Positions 11,472 through 22,737 of a stretch of DNA of 30,000 bases are shown here, in pieces (position 1 is the stretch's first letter; every line of letters starts with the position of its first letter). The translations under genes and the position numbers were made by a program. Source of the stretch: Bigelowiella natans CCMP2755 (taxonomy: Eukaryota; Cercozoa; Chlorarachniophyceae); NCBI GenBank assembly GCA_000320545.1, contig ADNK01000874.1:5001-35000 (forward strand). Reading direction: 5' to 3'. The notes beneath the pieces were generated by a model. It saw only the letters and a program-made list of their open reading frames with translations, was not told the origin of the DNA and did not search any database.

Positions 11472-14400
11472 ATGGCTCGAACACCACGTGGTACTGGTCG
11501 CCAGACCGACAAGTTTTTGATGATGGCTGGGCTTGGGCCAAAACAGGTTTAAAATCAAACTAAAACATTACGCTGATATTTCATACCTAAACAAGACTTG
11601 CAACGCCCTTAAGGTCGTGGAGAACATGTTTAATATGAAAACGATCGTGTCAAAAAAATCTATGGCGACTGTCCAGTACCCAGGAACTCTGAACTCCAGG
11701 TAATGCATAAAGCTCCCCTCCAAAAGGACCTACGAACACAACATCTCATCCAACTTCAGGTCCGAGTTCGATGCATTTTGGACTCTGATGGAGAGTAAAG
11801 AGAAGTTTTGCACATTGCTTTTGGAAGAGTTTTTGAAAAAGATTCTCCAAATTGTGAATAAAGATATAAAGCTTCCACCGGGTAAGAGCGAAGTTCACTT
11901 CGATTCTTTCTCCTCTTGAAGAATGTTCGCACTCAGGAATTAAGATGAGTTCGGTACTTAATACGGTCCAATTTCTTACTTTATTCTACAACTACAACAG
12001 CTCCAGTTCAAAAGTAAGTGCGAACTCGTGTTTTTGATATGAGTTCAAATTTTCACCATTCTTATTAATTAGCCCTTATTCTTTCTTGTTGCAGTTGAAA
12101 TCGCTACATCAAAGAATAACGGAGAAGATAAATAAGCTCGATGGAAAGTCAGATCTGATGGCAGTGAAGGAAGAAATCGCTCAGGCAATGAAGATTATAG
12201 ATCTTCATTTGGAGTTGCGAAATGGATCAGAAAATGCAGACACGCTGCTAAGATGGTTCACGAACTACTGTGCCACACAGGGGACTCCAGAAGAGTTTAA
12301 TAAGATGAGGAATTTCGTCAGCTTCTCCACATTTGACCCATCTAGACGTATGTCAGGAGCTCAGGTGTTTCTGTTCTCGTTTTTAAAAACTCACTCTACC
12401 AAGCCAGCGTACTTGAAAGCAATCGTGGGCAACACAATCAAGAGAATCCGCGCTATTCCCCAAGTCATGAAAATGAATCCGAAAGTTGCCGAATCTTCTC
12501 TCCTATCCTATTTTCAAATACTCTACTCCATCATGATTTACGGTGCCGACATCAAGACTGAGCAAATAATCGAAGCCATCCAAACAATCTACCAATTTTA
12601 CTTCTGGCCCAAACCAATCGGGGGTATTGCAAAGGATCTCCTCTTCATGATGGAAAGGGAATGTTTGATACCGGGTCAAACTTTACGAGATGAATTAGCG
12701 TTTGAAGCTGTATGTGCAAGAGGTAAACGTGATGCAGGTCCCCTAGGACAGAAAGAAGCTTTGGTTCTCCACATGGTTGATGTGACATGCCCATCATCCT
12801 CTACATTTTGCCACATCATGCGTATTATGGACAAAGATGAAAAGGAAGAAGGGCAGCGTTTAAAGATCGGGCAATTTTCCGTCCCTTCTCAAGTGTTGAT
12901 AATGCTGAACATGATGAACTTTGACACATCTATTTCAAGGAAAGATTTAGATTCCCTCCTGCGTATTGGTCGCAGCGATATGAAGAAACTTTTCGACGAA
13001 TGTCAAGCAGTAACAGAAGTTTTGAAACAAAGAAGACCAGAAGGTATGACTCCCGAGGAATCGCACGAATATCGTTCTCAGAACTTTAGAGCTATGATAG
13101 CAAAGTGGCCTGAGTTAGCAGCACAGAGAGACCCTGGAGACGAACCCATCTCTGTGGACCTCAAGCAGATAGAATTGAATCAATTGCATGACCACGGATT
13201 TCCACTAATCATGCCGCCTTTTTTCCACAATGCGATTAAAGTTGACCTCAAGTACAACCTGGTGACGCCTGAACAGAGAAAACTTGCTTTTGAAGGAATA
13301 ATCCTTCCTCCAGAGTCAACCATGTTTGAACCTCTCCTTAAGAATATTAAGAAGCTTATGTATGGGGTTTCGCCTGTAAATAAGTTGACCCTTCGACTGA
13401 TTTTAACCGGGGGTGATAGATTAATGCATTCCTTCCTATGTGCATACTTACGCCTTCTTGAAGCAGAACCTGCTCTAGCTGAGAATGTGAACTTTAAGTT
13501 CTTCGTGATACCCACTGGATTAAACCATTTAGCTTGTTTCCTAGCTAGACATGATAGCTGGTACAATCGTCACATTTACACTCCTTTCTGGAGTGACCGA
13601 TTCTTACTTCCATGGGTTTACATTGACCCATTCGACAAGCCTACTGCTGAAAAAGAAGGAAATATGATGACAAAGTTCTTCAGAGATCTCGTCGATAACT
13701 ACGTCCGTAATGCTAAACAAACAATGGGAGTCAAAATTTGGAAGTGTAAAGTGTTTGACACAATGCCAGATTGGGACAATAAGGCAGACAAAAGGGATGC
13801 CAAGAAAAGTGTAAGAAGAATAGCCTTCTCAGACGTCTCACATGCCGTAAAGGACGAACCATCTCAAATATTCCCATTTTTCCAACGATTGGAAATAGGT
13901 CATGGTGCTGAGCTTATAAAGTATTGTGAGAGCGAGGAGAAAAAAATGAGAAAGAGGTTAGTGGAGCTAACTACAAAGAGGGATCTCAATACACAGGAAG
14001 GTAAGGAACTGATAAGGCTCCGTGGAGAGCTCAGGCCGGAAAATTATGAAACTAGACGAAAAAAACTTGCAGATAAGTTTGGCAGAGAACGATACCAAAC
14101 TCCAGAGCTTATGATTCGCTTCTTGAAAGTCGGGATGGATGGTACTCCAGTAAGAGTTTTGTGCGATCAATTCATGGCGTTCTCTCAAATAACTTTAAGC
14201 AACGTTCCAATGCACAGCGACAAAGATACTTTTCCCCCCAATCCAGAAGATCCGTGGTTGGAAATGTTTGTAAAAAGTGCTCCTTCATACTCGACAAAAA
14301 AGAATATATTGAACGCAGAACCAGCCCAACATGTTTCGAGAGTAGAAATTATTGTACGTAGCCCGACAGATAGTTTCCCAGTTTTAGTAGATGGACAGTT

Positions 14401-14524
14401 ATTTCCGCAAGTTAAAGGGCAGAAAAATTCTGGATACAAGAGCATTGTCATTGAAAAAATGCTGGATTCAGATGATAATCAGATGGCTTTCCCGGTACAA
14501 ACGTTCTTCCCCATTAAACTTTGA
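11472..14524 (+). CDS. 929-residue protein of unknown function
   Basis: I do not recognise this protein. Five exons join in phase: 11472-11546, 11614-11699, 11760-11881, 11937-12013 and 12095-14524. It starts MARTPRGTGRQTDKF and is soluble-looking, with no signal peptide or membrane helix. The first 600 residues appear mostly helical. A more alpha/beta-like block around residues 575-640 carries LILTGGD, FFVIPTGLNHLACFLARHD and WSDRFLLPWVYIDP. That block faintly recalls the C-terminal domain of PACS sorting proteins (a GGD-like turn, then an IP-x-G step), but only weakly. A charged coiled-coil-like stretch (about 735-795) precedes a beta-rich C-terminus. The exon chain, clean donors (GTAATG, GTAAGA, GTAAGT) and long last exon make the gene itself secure. 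It is head-to-head with the ankyrin gene and tail-to-tail with the glycosyltransferase gene. Confidence 0.88.
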
Positions 14525-14936
14525 ATATGAATGTAGGTGCAAAGCAAGTAGCGTTTAGTAGAAGTGTCACGTCAAAGTTATGTTAAAAAGAAATTTTCTC
14601 ATTAATTATGTCAAATTGATAATCTTCTATTGCCGTCATGACATGTGACCCTAGCGACGTGATCGTGCATGATTTCATCATTGCAAAACGCGCGCCGTGA
14701 TTGCCATTATCTAGAATGTTGCTCATCAAGTCATTGTTGTTGCTACGCAGCGAGCTCACAAAAGAAATAATTACATTATTGCGCTCTCCATCACTGTTCT
14801 GAACAATTCTAGCTATACAGTCGCATCGATCCCCATGTTACTACGATGGCATGATGACCAACAGCGCACACCATGCGCACTTGCATGTGAAGCAATGCTA
14901 CGTACATCTTACTCAATGAAATGCATTTCCAATCAG
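14525..14936. other. Tail-to-tail gap with GCATG/GCGCAC-rich DNA
   Basis: A 412-nt gap between two convergent 3' ends. From about 14630 it contains TCATGACATGTGA, GTGCATGA, CATGCGCACTTGCATG and GCGCGC-type words like the island at 3200-4470. No gene seen. Confidence 0.55.
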
Positions 14937-17069
14937 TCATGTTTGTTTTTTGTTGCTTCCAACTCGTTGCTGTGTACTACTTCTGCTACCAATGTGATTC
15001 CTATCGCCCCTGAGCTCAACATCGATTGGACTAGAAGCGGAAGGAGCAGATGCTACAGCTGCCACGGGTTTACAGAATATTCCCAGTGCAGCAAAGCAAC
15101 CGAAAAAACAACACATCGCTAGGCCACCTATTGCAATGAGTCTGTAGCGGGGAATGACAAACTGTGCGTGTACAAAGCCTTCCCAACAATGACGCGGTAC
15201 CATCTCCATGGCTGATGCTGACTTCTTCCGTGAGGCTTTTGCGTGATTATCGGTCTCAATTATTTTTCGGAGTGCCCTTGGTATGTCGGACTGGTAGCGG
15301 ATCTTCTTGTGAAATATCTCAAAGTGGTGCGATATTCTGTGGAATCTTGAAACATGTACATGTATGTTAATATACATCGAAATATTGTGAAACATGTGTA
15401 GTGAAATATGTAAAATATTTCCTGCATCACTGCTGTTTATCTACTTTTTTGCTGCATTATCATTATCATTGATGTTATTGTTATTCACCACCACCTGTTA
15501 ACGAACTCAGCAGTGCCGAATATGTTGTAGTGGGGTGGAATTTCTTTCCAGCGTAGATGGAAGAGCTTGTTCAGGACATCCTGTTCGCCAAACTTCCCCT
15601 TCCCGGCTTCATCCACTAGATTTTGCCGAAGTAGTATCTCCTCAAAGAAGGCTCGATTCGGGGACGTGATCATGAGACCGGAATTAAAATAGGGCGTATA
15701 CCTATTTTATTGGTTTCATTTGTTGCGACTACTGTTGGTGATATCTTTCCATGGCTGCCGCGCTACCGCTGACGTATTTCATACGCTAAATGCTGGGTTT
15801 TCAACTGCTAAAATTTCAAGCATCTACTATGCACTTCATTATCACTTCATGTGTGTACACATGCATCCTCTTTGAATGTTATTTATCTTAAACTCCTCAA
15901 CATTTTTGTTTTTTAAAGGGAATGTAATTATTTGTCTTGTGGCAATAAATGGGAAGAAAGGGCAAACGAAAAGGGAGTAACAAAGTAAAAGGACTTGAGC
16001 TTGAGTTCCTTCTTCCTTCGCATTGCCGGTAGATCCCTCACAGCGAGTAGCGGCGGAAAAGTAGGAAAAGGTAGCGTGTGATTTCTCCTGTAGCTCGAAG
16101 TATCTATTAGCAGTTTCTCCTTTATTATGGTTTCAGTTTTGTTACCGCTGTGCCATTCTCGTTCGCCCCCTCTCCCTCCTCTACCTCCTCCTCCTCCTCC
16201 TCCTCCTCCTCCTCCTCCTCCATTGTCACTACTTCTGATGTTGCTGCTTTCACTAGCCATCGTATTCATTTTCCATAAATAGTCTGGGTCGCCGAATAGT
16301 AGCAAATCAGCGTCGAGAAATACCACCCGATCGTACTCGGTCAAATTCCACAGATGAAACTTAGTAGGAGTGACAAGATAGCGGTTCCTCTCTTTAACCC
16401 CTCGTGGCTTTAGCATTGAAACACGTTTTAATACCACATTATTAGCCGAGAGGAGGGTGTTTTTAATATGCAGAGTAGATATCGAAGACCCCTGTCCAAG
16501 TAATGAAACATAGTGGGAAAATGAAGTAGCTTGCCTTCGTGACTGAGTATCTAATACTTCAGCATCACTCCCCCGATTAGCACTCCCTTTATTTTCTTCC
16601 TCTTCTGCATCTGTGAGAATGACGAATGGGGTAGAGGGCGAGAAGTGTGCAAGGTGGCACTGCATCAGAGCTACTTGGTTCAGATATGTCCTGAAATAAT
16701 GTATGGGTAAGAATCGAAAAGCACATCTCTTAATACGTGGGCGATCTCTTAATACGTGTGTTGTAAACGTAGATGCAAAGATGTTGAAAGGATGATAGTT
16801 CTTCATGGTATTCTATATGGATAAACATACCGCTCTGATTTGCGCCCCCCAACTAGTAGAGTAACATAAGCTCGTTTCTGTTTATTATTGACCGTGATTT
16901 CTTGCGAAACAGGGTGGTGGGAGTTATCTGAAGGCGTCGTCGGAATAATAACTTCATGATGTTGCTCGATGTGGACCAGAAAGGTTAGCAATGCGTAGAC
17001 TGTGCAACCTGTTGTTCCACCATTTGCACAACCATCACGTAATATATCAGCAGCAGCAGCAGCAGAAGA
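14937..17069 (-). CDS. Family-8 glycosyltransferase (glycogenin/IPUT1-like), C-terminal membrane helix
   Basis: A retaining nucleotide-sugar glycosyltransferase, probably of the Golgi/ER. Exons: 16831-17069, 16042-16690 (or ending 16254), 15767-15807 (or 15767-15785), 15495-15701 and 14937-15336. Diagnostic motifs in order are AYVTLLVGGRKSER, YLNQVALMQCHL, YDRVVFLDADLLLFGDPDYL with the metal-binding DxD, YFNSGLMITSPN, and GEQDVLNKLF followed by WKEIPPHYNI. The usual HxxGxxKPW end motif is not evident. A hydrophobic segment, LIAIGGLAMCCFFGCFAALGIF, follows the catalytic part and should anchor the C-terminus. Exon 16042-16690 contains a poly-Gly run from a CCT/GGA repeat. Donor 16253 plus acceptor 15786 would splice it out in phase, restoring the normal spacing of about 30 residues between DxD and FNSG. 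The N-terminal exon lies upstream of 17069 and was not found. Confidence 0.82.
16183..16221. repeat. (CCT)n microsatellite in glycosyltransferase gene
   Basis: About 13 CCT/CTC units. On the coding strand this is (GGA)n, encoding poly-Gly if retained in the mRNA. Confidence 0.95.
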
Positions 17070-17429
17070 CTAAGAATAAAAAGTGATATCAATAAGAGTA
17101 CAAATAACAGGTAGAAGGCCAGAACCTAAGGCTGCACAGCCCAGCCACAAGCTCAAAGCACGGGTGCTGATGGCCAGATTGCCTGGATCGTCGTCTTCGC
17201 GTCGAGTCGTTCGTCGTAGAGGAGGATGCTGTTCCGGGTATTATTATTATTATCATTATATCTCTGCTATTATCGTAACTTGCGACATGCTTGGTATTTT
17301 GTCTTAGATAACAAATGGCACCCTTTGCTGCGGTTGTCGATTGTTGTACTACTTACGATATATCGTGTATCATTTGTCGTAGATGATAAATGGCCTCCTT
17401 TCCCACTGCTTCCTAATAATTTGTTCTGC
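17070..17429. other. Short head-to-head gap between glycosyltransferase and psb28
   Basis: At most 360 nt separate the first assigned exons of two divergent genes. A minus frame at about 17075-17250 (ALSLWLGCAALGSGLLPVI) would make a good signal-anchor for the glycosyltransferase, but it has no ATG and only a weak donor. It is left unassigned. (TTA)n at about 17238-17252. Confidence 0.4.
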
Positions 17430-17908
17430 ATGGAGGCTGCTTGCAGCCCTGTGTGTGCTAGTAGTAGAGCCACTGTGCTCCTACTCTTCTTTGCAAGCCT
17501 TGCGGCGGCCAGAAGCACTAGTGGCGTCAGAACTACCAGAATAATTTCCAATCAAGCTAGGAGACAACGGAATTTCGATGGGCTTATATTACCGATACAC
17601 ACTTTCTCTTCACCGCTGCAACGCTCACCCCGTAGGCTGCTGGTGGCAGAGAGAATTAAGACTGCAGAACCGAACTCGCGCTCACAGCAGTTAAAAGTGA
17701 AAGCAGTGGTAAAATGATTCGTGATACTGGTATTTTTTATTTTGGATGGTGTGGAACAGAAACGACAAACGAATGTGCTGCTTTGTTTCTAATATTGTTT
17801 TTATTTCCCCTCAGGAATCCCAGTCTGAACGAAAGCCAGCGTTTCAATTCATTAGGAACATTGATGAAACAGTACGATATAATTATGATGGACATTTTCG
17901 TTTCACTT

Positions 17909-17958
<50 letters not shown>

Positions 17959-17968
17959 GTATTATATA

Positions 17969-18005
<37 letters not shown>

Positions 18006-18500
18006 ATCAGGTTCTACCTGATGTGCATGTTATGAGGGATCGTGATGAATTCCTCGTACATTTCAATTTCACGGTAATAAAAGTGGGTAGCCAATTGACA
18101 ATAATGGTCAAACTGCATGTGCTGATCATGGTTTGAAGTGATAGTGTTACTAGTAAATACATCATTATCTATTTTCAATACAAAGAGGGGGAGGAGCAGG
18201 AGAAGTAGTACACCAGTGTTTCCGTTTCCTTCCCCTTTATTTATCAATATTCACCTATGTCTCGAATCTTGTCTTGTAGCACTATATTTGATCTCCTAGG
18301 TATTTGTCAGTATTTTGTTTGTGTTGCTTGATGGTGCGTGGTGTATAACAGTATTCCAAGACATTCGAGCTTCTCTACACTGATGATCCTAAGTACACAC
18401 GGGAAGATATAAAAGGTTAGACCTTTCAGACAACACAGTTACCGTTTATTTACTGTACCCACCAAAATGGTGAGAGAAAGACACATATTATTTGTTTTTA

Positions 18501-18534
<34 letters not shown>

Positions 18535-18911
18535 ATCTCTCTGTGTGTGTGTGCTGTGTTCGTTTATTACGTTCAATCTCGATGGTAAATGAATGAATAA
18601 TTGCCACTAATCAGGCATTTTCCTGATCGACGAGGAAGGAGTAATATGGTCTGATAATGTATGGATTGCAGAAGAGCCTCAATTTGGGGTAGTTAGTAGT
18701 TGGATAACGAACGATATATGGACACTTATAAATGATGTTCTCATATATTATGTTTGTGGGATGTGTTGTAATCTAATTTCAGGAGGTGGACGCAATGGGA
18801 GAGATGACGATATACTCCCAAGAAAAATACGATAGATTAATGCGCTTCCTTGACCGCCACGCCATCGCCCACGGACTGAAATTTAGATCTCATACGCACC
18901 AAAGGTATTGA
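17430..18911 (+). CDS. psb28: Photosystem II assembly protein Psb28, nucleus-encoded precursor
   Basis: Psb28 binds PSII assembly intermediates (CP47 side) at the thylakoid. Six exons join in phase: 17430-17708, 17815-17871, 18011-18073, 18352-18415, 18615-18688 and 18783-18911, giving 221 residues. Residues 1-27 form a signal peptide (hydrophobic core ATVLLLFFASLAAA). Residues about 28-93 are Arg/Ser-rich and Asp/Glu-poor, as in a transit peptide. The mature domain (about 100-217) carries LPDVHVMRDRDEF, GIFLIDEEG (155-163) and YDRLMRFLDRHAIAHGLKF, all hallmarks of the family. In red algae and cyanobacteria psb28 is plastid- or cyanobacterium-encoded; here the introns and leader show a nuclear gene. 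ATG 17430 is chosen because it opens the signal peptide. The 17872-18010 intron holds (CT)n and (TA)n arrays. Confidence 0.95.
17912..18001. repeat. (CT)n and (TA)n arrays in psb28 intron 2
   Basis: (CT) about 21 units (17913-17954), then (TA) about 15 units (17972-18001), ending just before the acceptor of exon 3. Another (CT)n array lies in the next-but-one intron at about 18501-18542. Confidence 0.95.
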
Positions 18912-18963
18912 TCAACGGTATTATTGAGGGGCTATATGACTCTATGTCTGATACTGGGCAGAT

Positions 18964-18969
18964 AATAAA
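18964..18969 (+). terminator. AATAAA poly(A) signal of psb28
   Basis: AATAAA 53 nt after the psb28 stop codon. Confidence 0.65.
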
Positions 18970-19654
18970 AGCTGTCACTGTATTGATAACAGTCATACAT
19001 GAAAAAGATCGAACACGAAGCATGAAATAATTACAGAGATACACGTGCATGTTGCCATTGCGGCCACCGTGCGCTCATTTCAATCTTGTATGACACTATC
19101 AGTTTAATAAAGATAGTAGACTCGGCACAAAACTAGCAGAAAACATGAAATATTGCTAGGCTAGTAGCGCGTATCTGGTGAGCTGTATGATAGGTCATAG
19201 CATCGACCAGTAAAGCGTGTGAAGCAGCGCCGTGTACCACGGCCCGTGTGCGCGCATGTTCACATATGTCGCCATTTAGCCATCTTACACGTACATAAAA
19301 ATGATAGACCAAAACAGGATGCATTTTCATGCATGCGCCATGTGACCAACGAAACAAATAGATACAATTTAAGCGCTGTAGCCGCTGCATTGCACAGCTA
19401 CATTAGGATGACCATTGAAACAATTTAAACATTTCATTACATCCGTCTCATAAAAATGATAGGTAAAATTACCAGCTAGACTATGCAACATGAGTACAAA
19501 AATACAGCGTATTTGCAAGCTGTATTATCTGTCCTATAACTCGCACAGATCCACGGAAGGCTCTTCTTCTTGTGCTCCTCCCAATAAACGCTTAACCTAT
19601 TATGAATGTGCTTTAATGTGAAATGAAAAAGAAAGGTTCAATATTTGTTTTCAT

Positions 19655-19660
19655 TTTATT
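19655..19660 (-). terminator. AATAAA poly(A) signal of the TMEM184-like gene
   Basis: AATAAA on the minus strand, 7 nt past the read-through stop (19667) or about 38 nt past the alternative spliced stop (19698-19700). Confidence 0.6.
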
Positions 19661-19666
19661 GATTGA

Positions 19667-20596
19667 CTAAGGACAAAAATCCCGGGGTTTAGTCGTGTTA
19701 TTGCAGCAAGCTGGACTGATGATATGTCGTAGTAGCTTGAAATGATACATCCTTCTTCTACTTGTTCGCATATAGTTGATTGTTCCTACCTCTCCGTTTT
19801 CCACAGCATTTTTAGTATCTTCCCAAAGATCGCCTAGATTTGCCGCTGACAGCATGGAGGCGCCTAAAAATCGAAGAAAGCACGAAGGTCTTATTCGGCT
19901 TCGTTTCCAGTATTTTACGTAGAACAAGAGAAAGAAATGAAACCTTAATTAACAAAGCAATGGCGGTGGTGGCAGGTACTACCATATGGCCTTGAGACAC
20001 ATTCCTCTGGATTAAAAAACTCGTTTCTGAGAATGAATAAGTAAGTTACAATTCAATTTTAGAAGGTCTCCCAGAGACGGAAATCCACATATTACTCACG
20101 TAGTCATCAATAACCATAATCATTATCTTCATCATCGTTCGCAGTATGATCAGCATCTCCATCATCGTCATTATCATCATAGTCGTCAATGGAAGATATA
20201 CACGAAACACATGCATGCATATGCATTACCCTGTCCCCCATGCAAACCATTGGCCTACAGCAAATCCAGACATCTCCACACACAATATCTGGTGATGATA
20301 ATGACGATGATGATAATAATAAGAAGGAAGGGATACTAGCGCCTACTCTTTCAATCTCTTTCTACTCACTCTTGCTGTCCACATCATCATCTACTACTAG
20401 ATCGCTTTGAATACCGTTGGAGACTTTACGTCAATTCCAACCAACAATGATCAAAAGTATAATGTAATGATACACAATTCAATTATATATTTCACGTTCA
20501 TATGATAGCACAAACACCATAAGAAAGAAGCAGCAGCAGCAGTAGTACACCAGCAATAACACACTAGTTTGATAGCAGCAGCAGCTTGAGCAGGAG

Positions 20597-20635
<39 letters not shown>

Positions 20636-22087
20636 CAGATCGACAAAACGGGCCAAGTCTGACTCCCGTGATACATTGAATCTAAAGAGCAGCAATCAGT
20701 GATGAAAAGCGAGAGAGATGATAAAGGAAACGTAACTACTACTACTACTACTACTACTACTACTGCTGCTACTACTACACCTCCTTACATACACTGTGGA
20801 TGGAAAAAGCCCAAGAGAGTACAAGAGCCTTATGCTTATCGCTTGCCAATATCTAAAGGTATTTTTATTATTATTATAATTATTTATCATTGTTACTGTT
20901 GTTGTTACTATTGTTACAATAATTAAACTCAACGCAACTTTGATGATGACGACAAGAACCATAATATTATAAGGAAAAATAAAAGATAAGATGAAATGTG
21001 AGGGGGGGGGTCTGCTTCGTTACGTGAAGAAAATAACAGCCTTCAGCACTAAAGCCTGAATATAAGATCATCAATACACATCAATTCTTATTGCAGTTGC
21101 TTTCATCGTCGTTATCAGTACAATCTTGTTATAGGTTAATTTATAGGCCATGTAAATAACATACAAACACACGCACACGCACAAACACGCACAACAAACA
21201 AATAATTGTCTACCTACTAATACTATGGCAGTATTATTGCTGTTATTATTACCTTTGGGATGAAATCAAGGGGTTCTAGTTCTTTTGACATGACATGATA
21301 AAAGTGAAGCAAACAGTATATTGCCAATGCCTTACAAAGCGGATAGTAGTAGTAGTAGTAGTAGTAGTAGTACAGAAACAGAAGAAGAATCAAGGACAAG
21401 AAACAAATAATAATGTTACAAAGAAGGACAGAGCAAGTATTGCCAAAGCTTTCAGTATGAAGGAGCATCATATCTTCTATATAATTTATAATATGTATAA
21501 TATATAATATGTCTGTGTGCAAGAGAGAGAAAGAGAGAGAAAGTGAGTATCTTCACCAAATTCTTCGATATTTGTAGTAATCATTTCAAAAGGGCGGATC
21601 AATAACTTGCATAGATGACTCTTATCGATATATATTAACATTTCTTCTTCTTTCGTGTTTTGTTCTTCGTCTTTCTTCGCCGTAGTACTTGTGATATGGT
21701 GTTGATTGCGACTATGTAAATGTACCCTCTGTCTAACCTGTAGTAGTCATAATAATACAGTGATATCAGGGCACATAATATAAACTTGTAATGAAGCAAT
21801 TACACCACAATCCATCCCCCTCCTCCCCCTCCTCCTCCACTCGCTCTACTGGTACTATAATATATACTAATAGTAACAGTACCGAAAAGGATTTCCTTCT
21901 TCTCCGTACATGTTTATGCCGTTCAAGACGAATGTTAACAGTGCAGTGATAGGCTTCACAATCTGAGGAAGGAAGAAAGGAAGAAAGAAAGAGGGGGGGG
22001 GGGGGTAGATCGATCACTAACAACACGAAACCAAGCCAGAAAGTATACATACGCATACGCATCATTATCTGGTTGATGTGAAGATGA

Positions 22088-22119
<32 letters not shown>

Positions 22120-22573
22120 CCACGTATTGAAGGGTACCAAGTTTGGTAAACATAAAAAACCTGAAAAAATTATCGTCATTATCATCATCATCATCATCTT
22201 CATCATCATCATTAACACGATGCTCTATTAGTACTGACTCATCTCCAAGCTTTGACTTGCCTCCCAGACAAATGCTGAGCAGGTACGGGTGATGAACATA
22301 CTCCGAAGCCTTATTCTGTTGTTGGAATATTATTATTTCAATAATTGAAATGATCGATCATCATCGGTTGTGCTGATGTGTCAGATAAAAGATAGCGCTC
22401 ACATACACACAAAAACACGTAGTACCTCCATCACATAGACGACATGTCTCTCACCACCGAGATAGCCGATAATCAGCCCCAAGAAAGAGTAAATTACGAC
22501 GGCCTACGCACGCATGTATTATTATCAACAACAGAATTCCTTTCTTCCGAGAAGAAAGCAGCATACGTGCAAC

Positions 22574-22604
<31 letters not shown>

Positions 22605-22656
22605 TATGCCATACCTCCTTTATCTTTGTTTCCTCTTACCAAACATTCTATGAGCT

Positions 22657-22698
<42 letters not shown>

Positions 22699-22705
22699 AC
22701 TCTGT

Positions 22706-22737
<32 letters not shown>

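Larger units (their letters stand above)
18912..19666. other. Tail-to-tail gap between psb28 and TMEM184-like gene
   Basis: A 755-nt gap. After the psb28 poly(A) region the DNA at about 19030-19440 again has CGTGCATG, GCATGCGCCATG and CGCGCATG words. The 14-nt word CATAAAAATGATAG occurs twice (about 19294 and 19450). No convincing gene. Confidence 0.55.

Noticed and set aside
17270-17551. Minus-strand frame beginning MEIILVVLTPLVLLAAA, like a signal peptide
   Set aside because: It is antisense to psb28 exon 1. Hydrophobic Leu-rich signal peptides often read as hydrophobic on the other strand.
20230-20288. Alternative minus frame reading IVCGDVWICCRPMVCMGD, a zinc-finger-like Cys pattern
   Set aside because: The neighbouring frame, ILCVEMSGFAVGQWFAW, matches the TMEM184 family and fits exon phases on both sides.
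20189-20410. Plus-strand Asp-rich frame
   Set aside because: It comes from GAT/ATC repeats and is antisense to TMEM184-like exons 14 and 15 (ILCVEMSGFAVGQW).
22444-22577. Plus-strand frame starting MSLTTEIADNQPQERV, a plausible first exon
   Set aside because: It is antisense to the minus exon 22426-22503 encoding VVIYSFLGLIIGYLGGE, a clear TMEM184 block.
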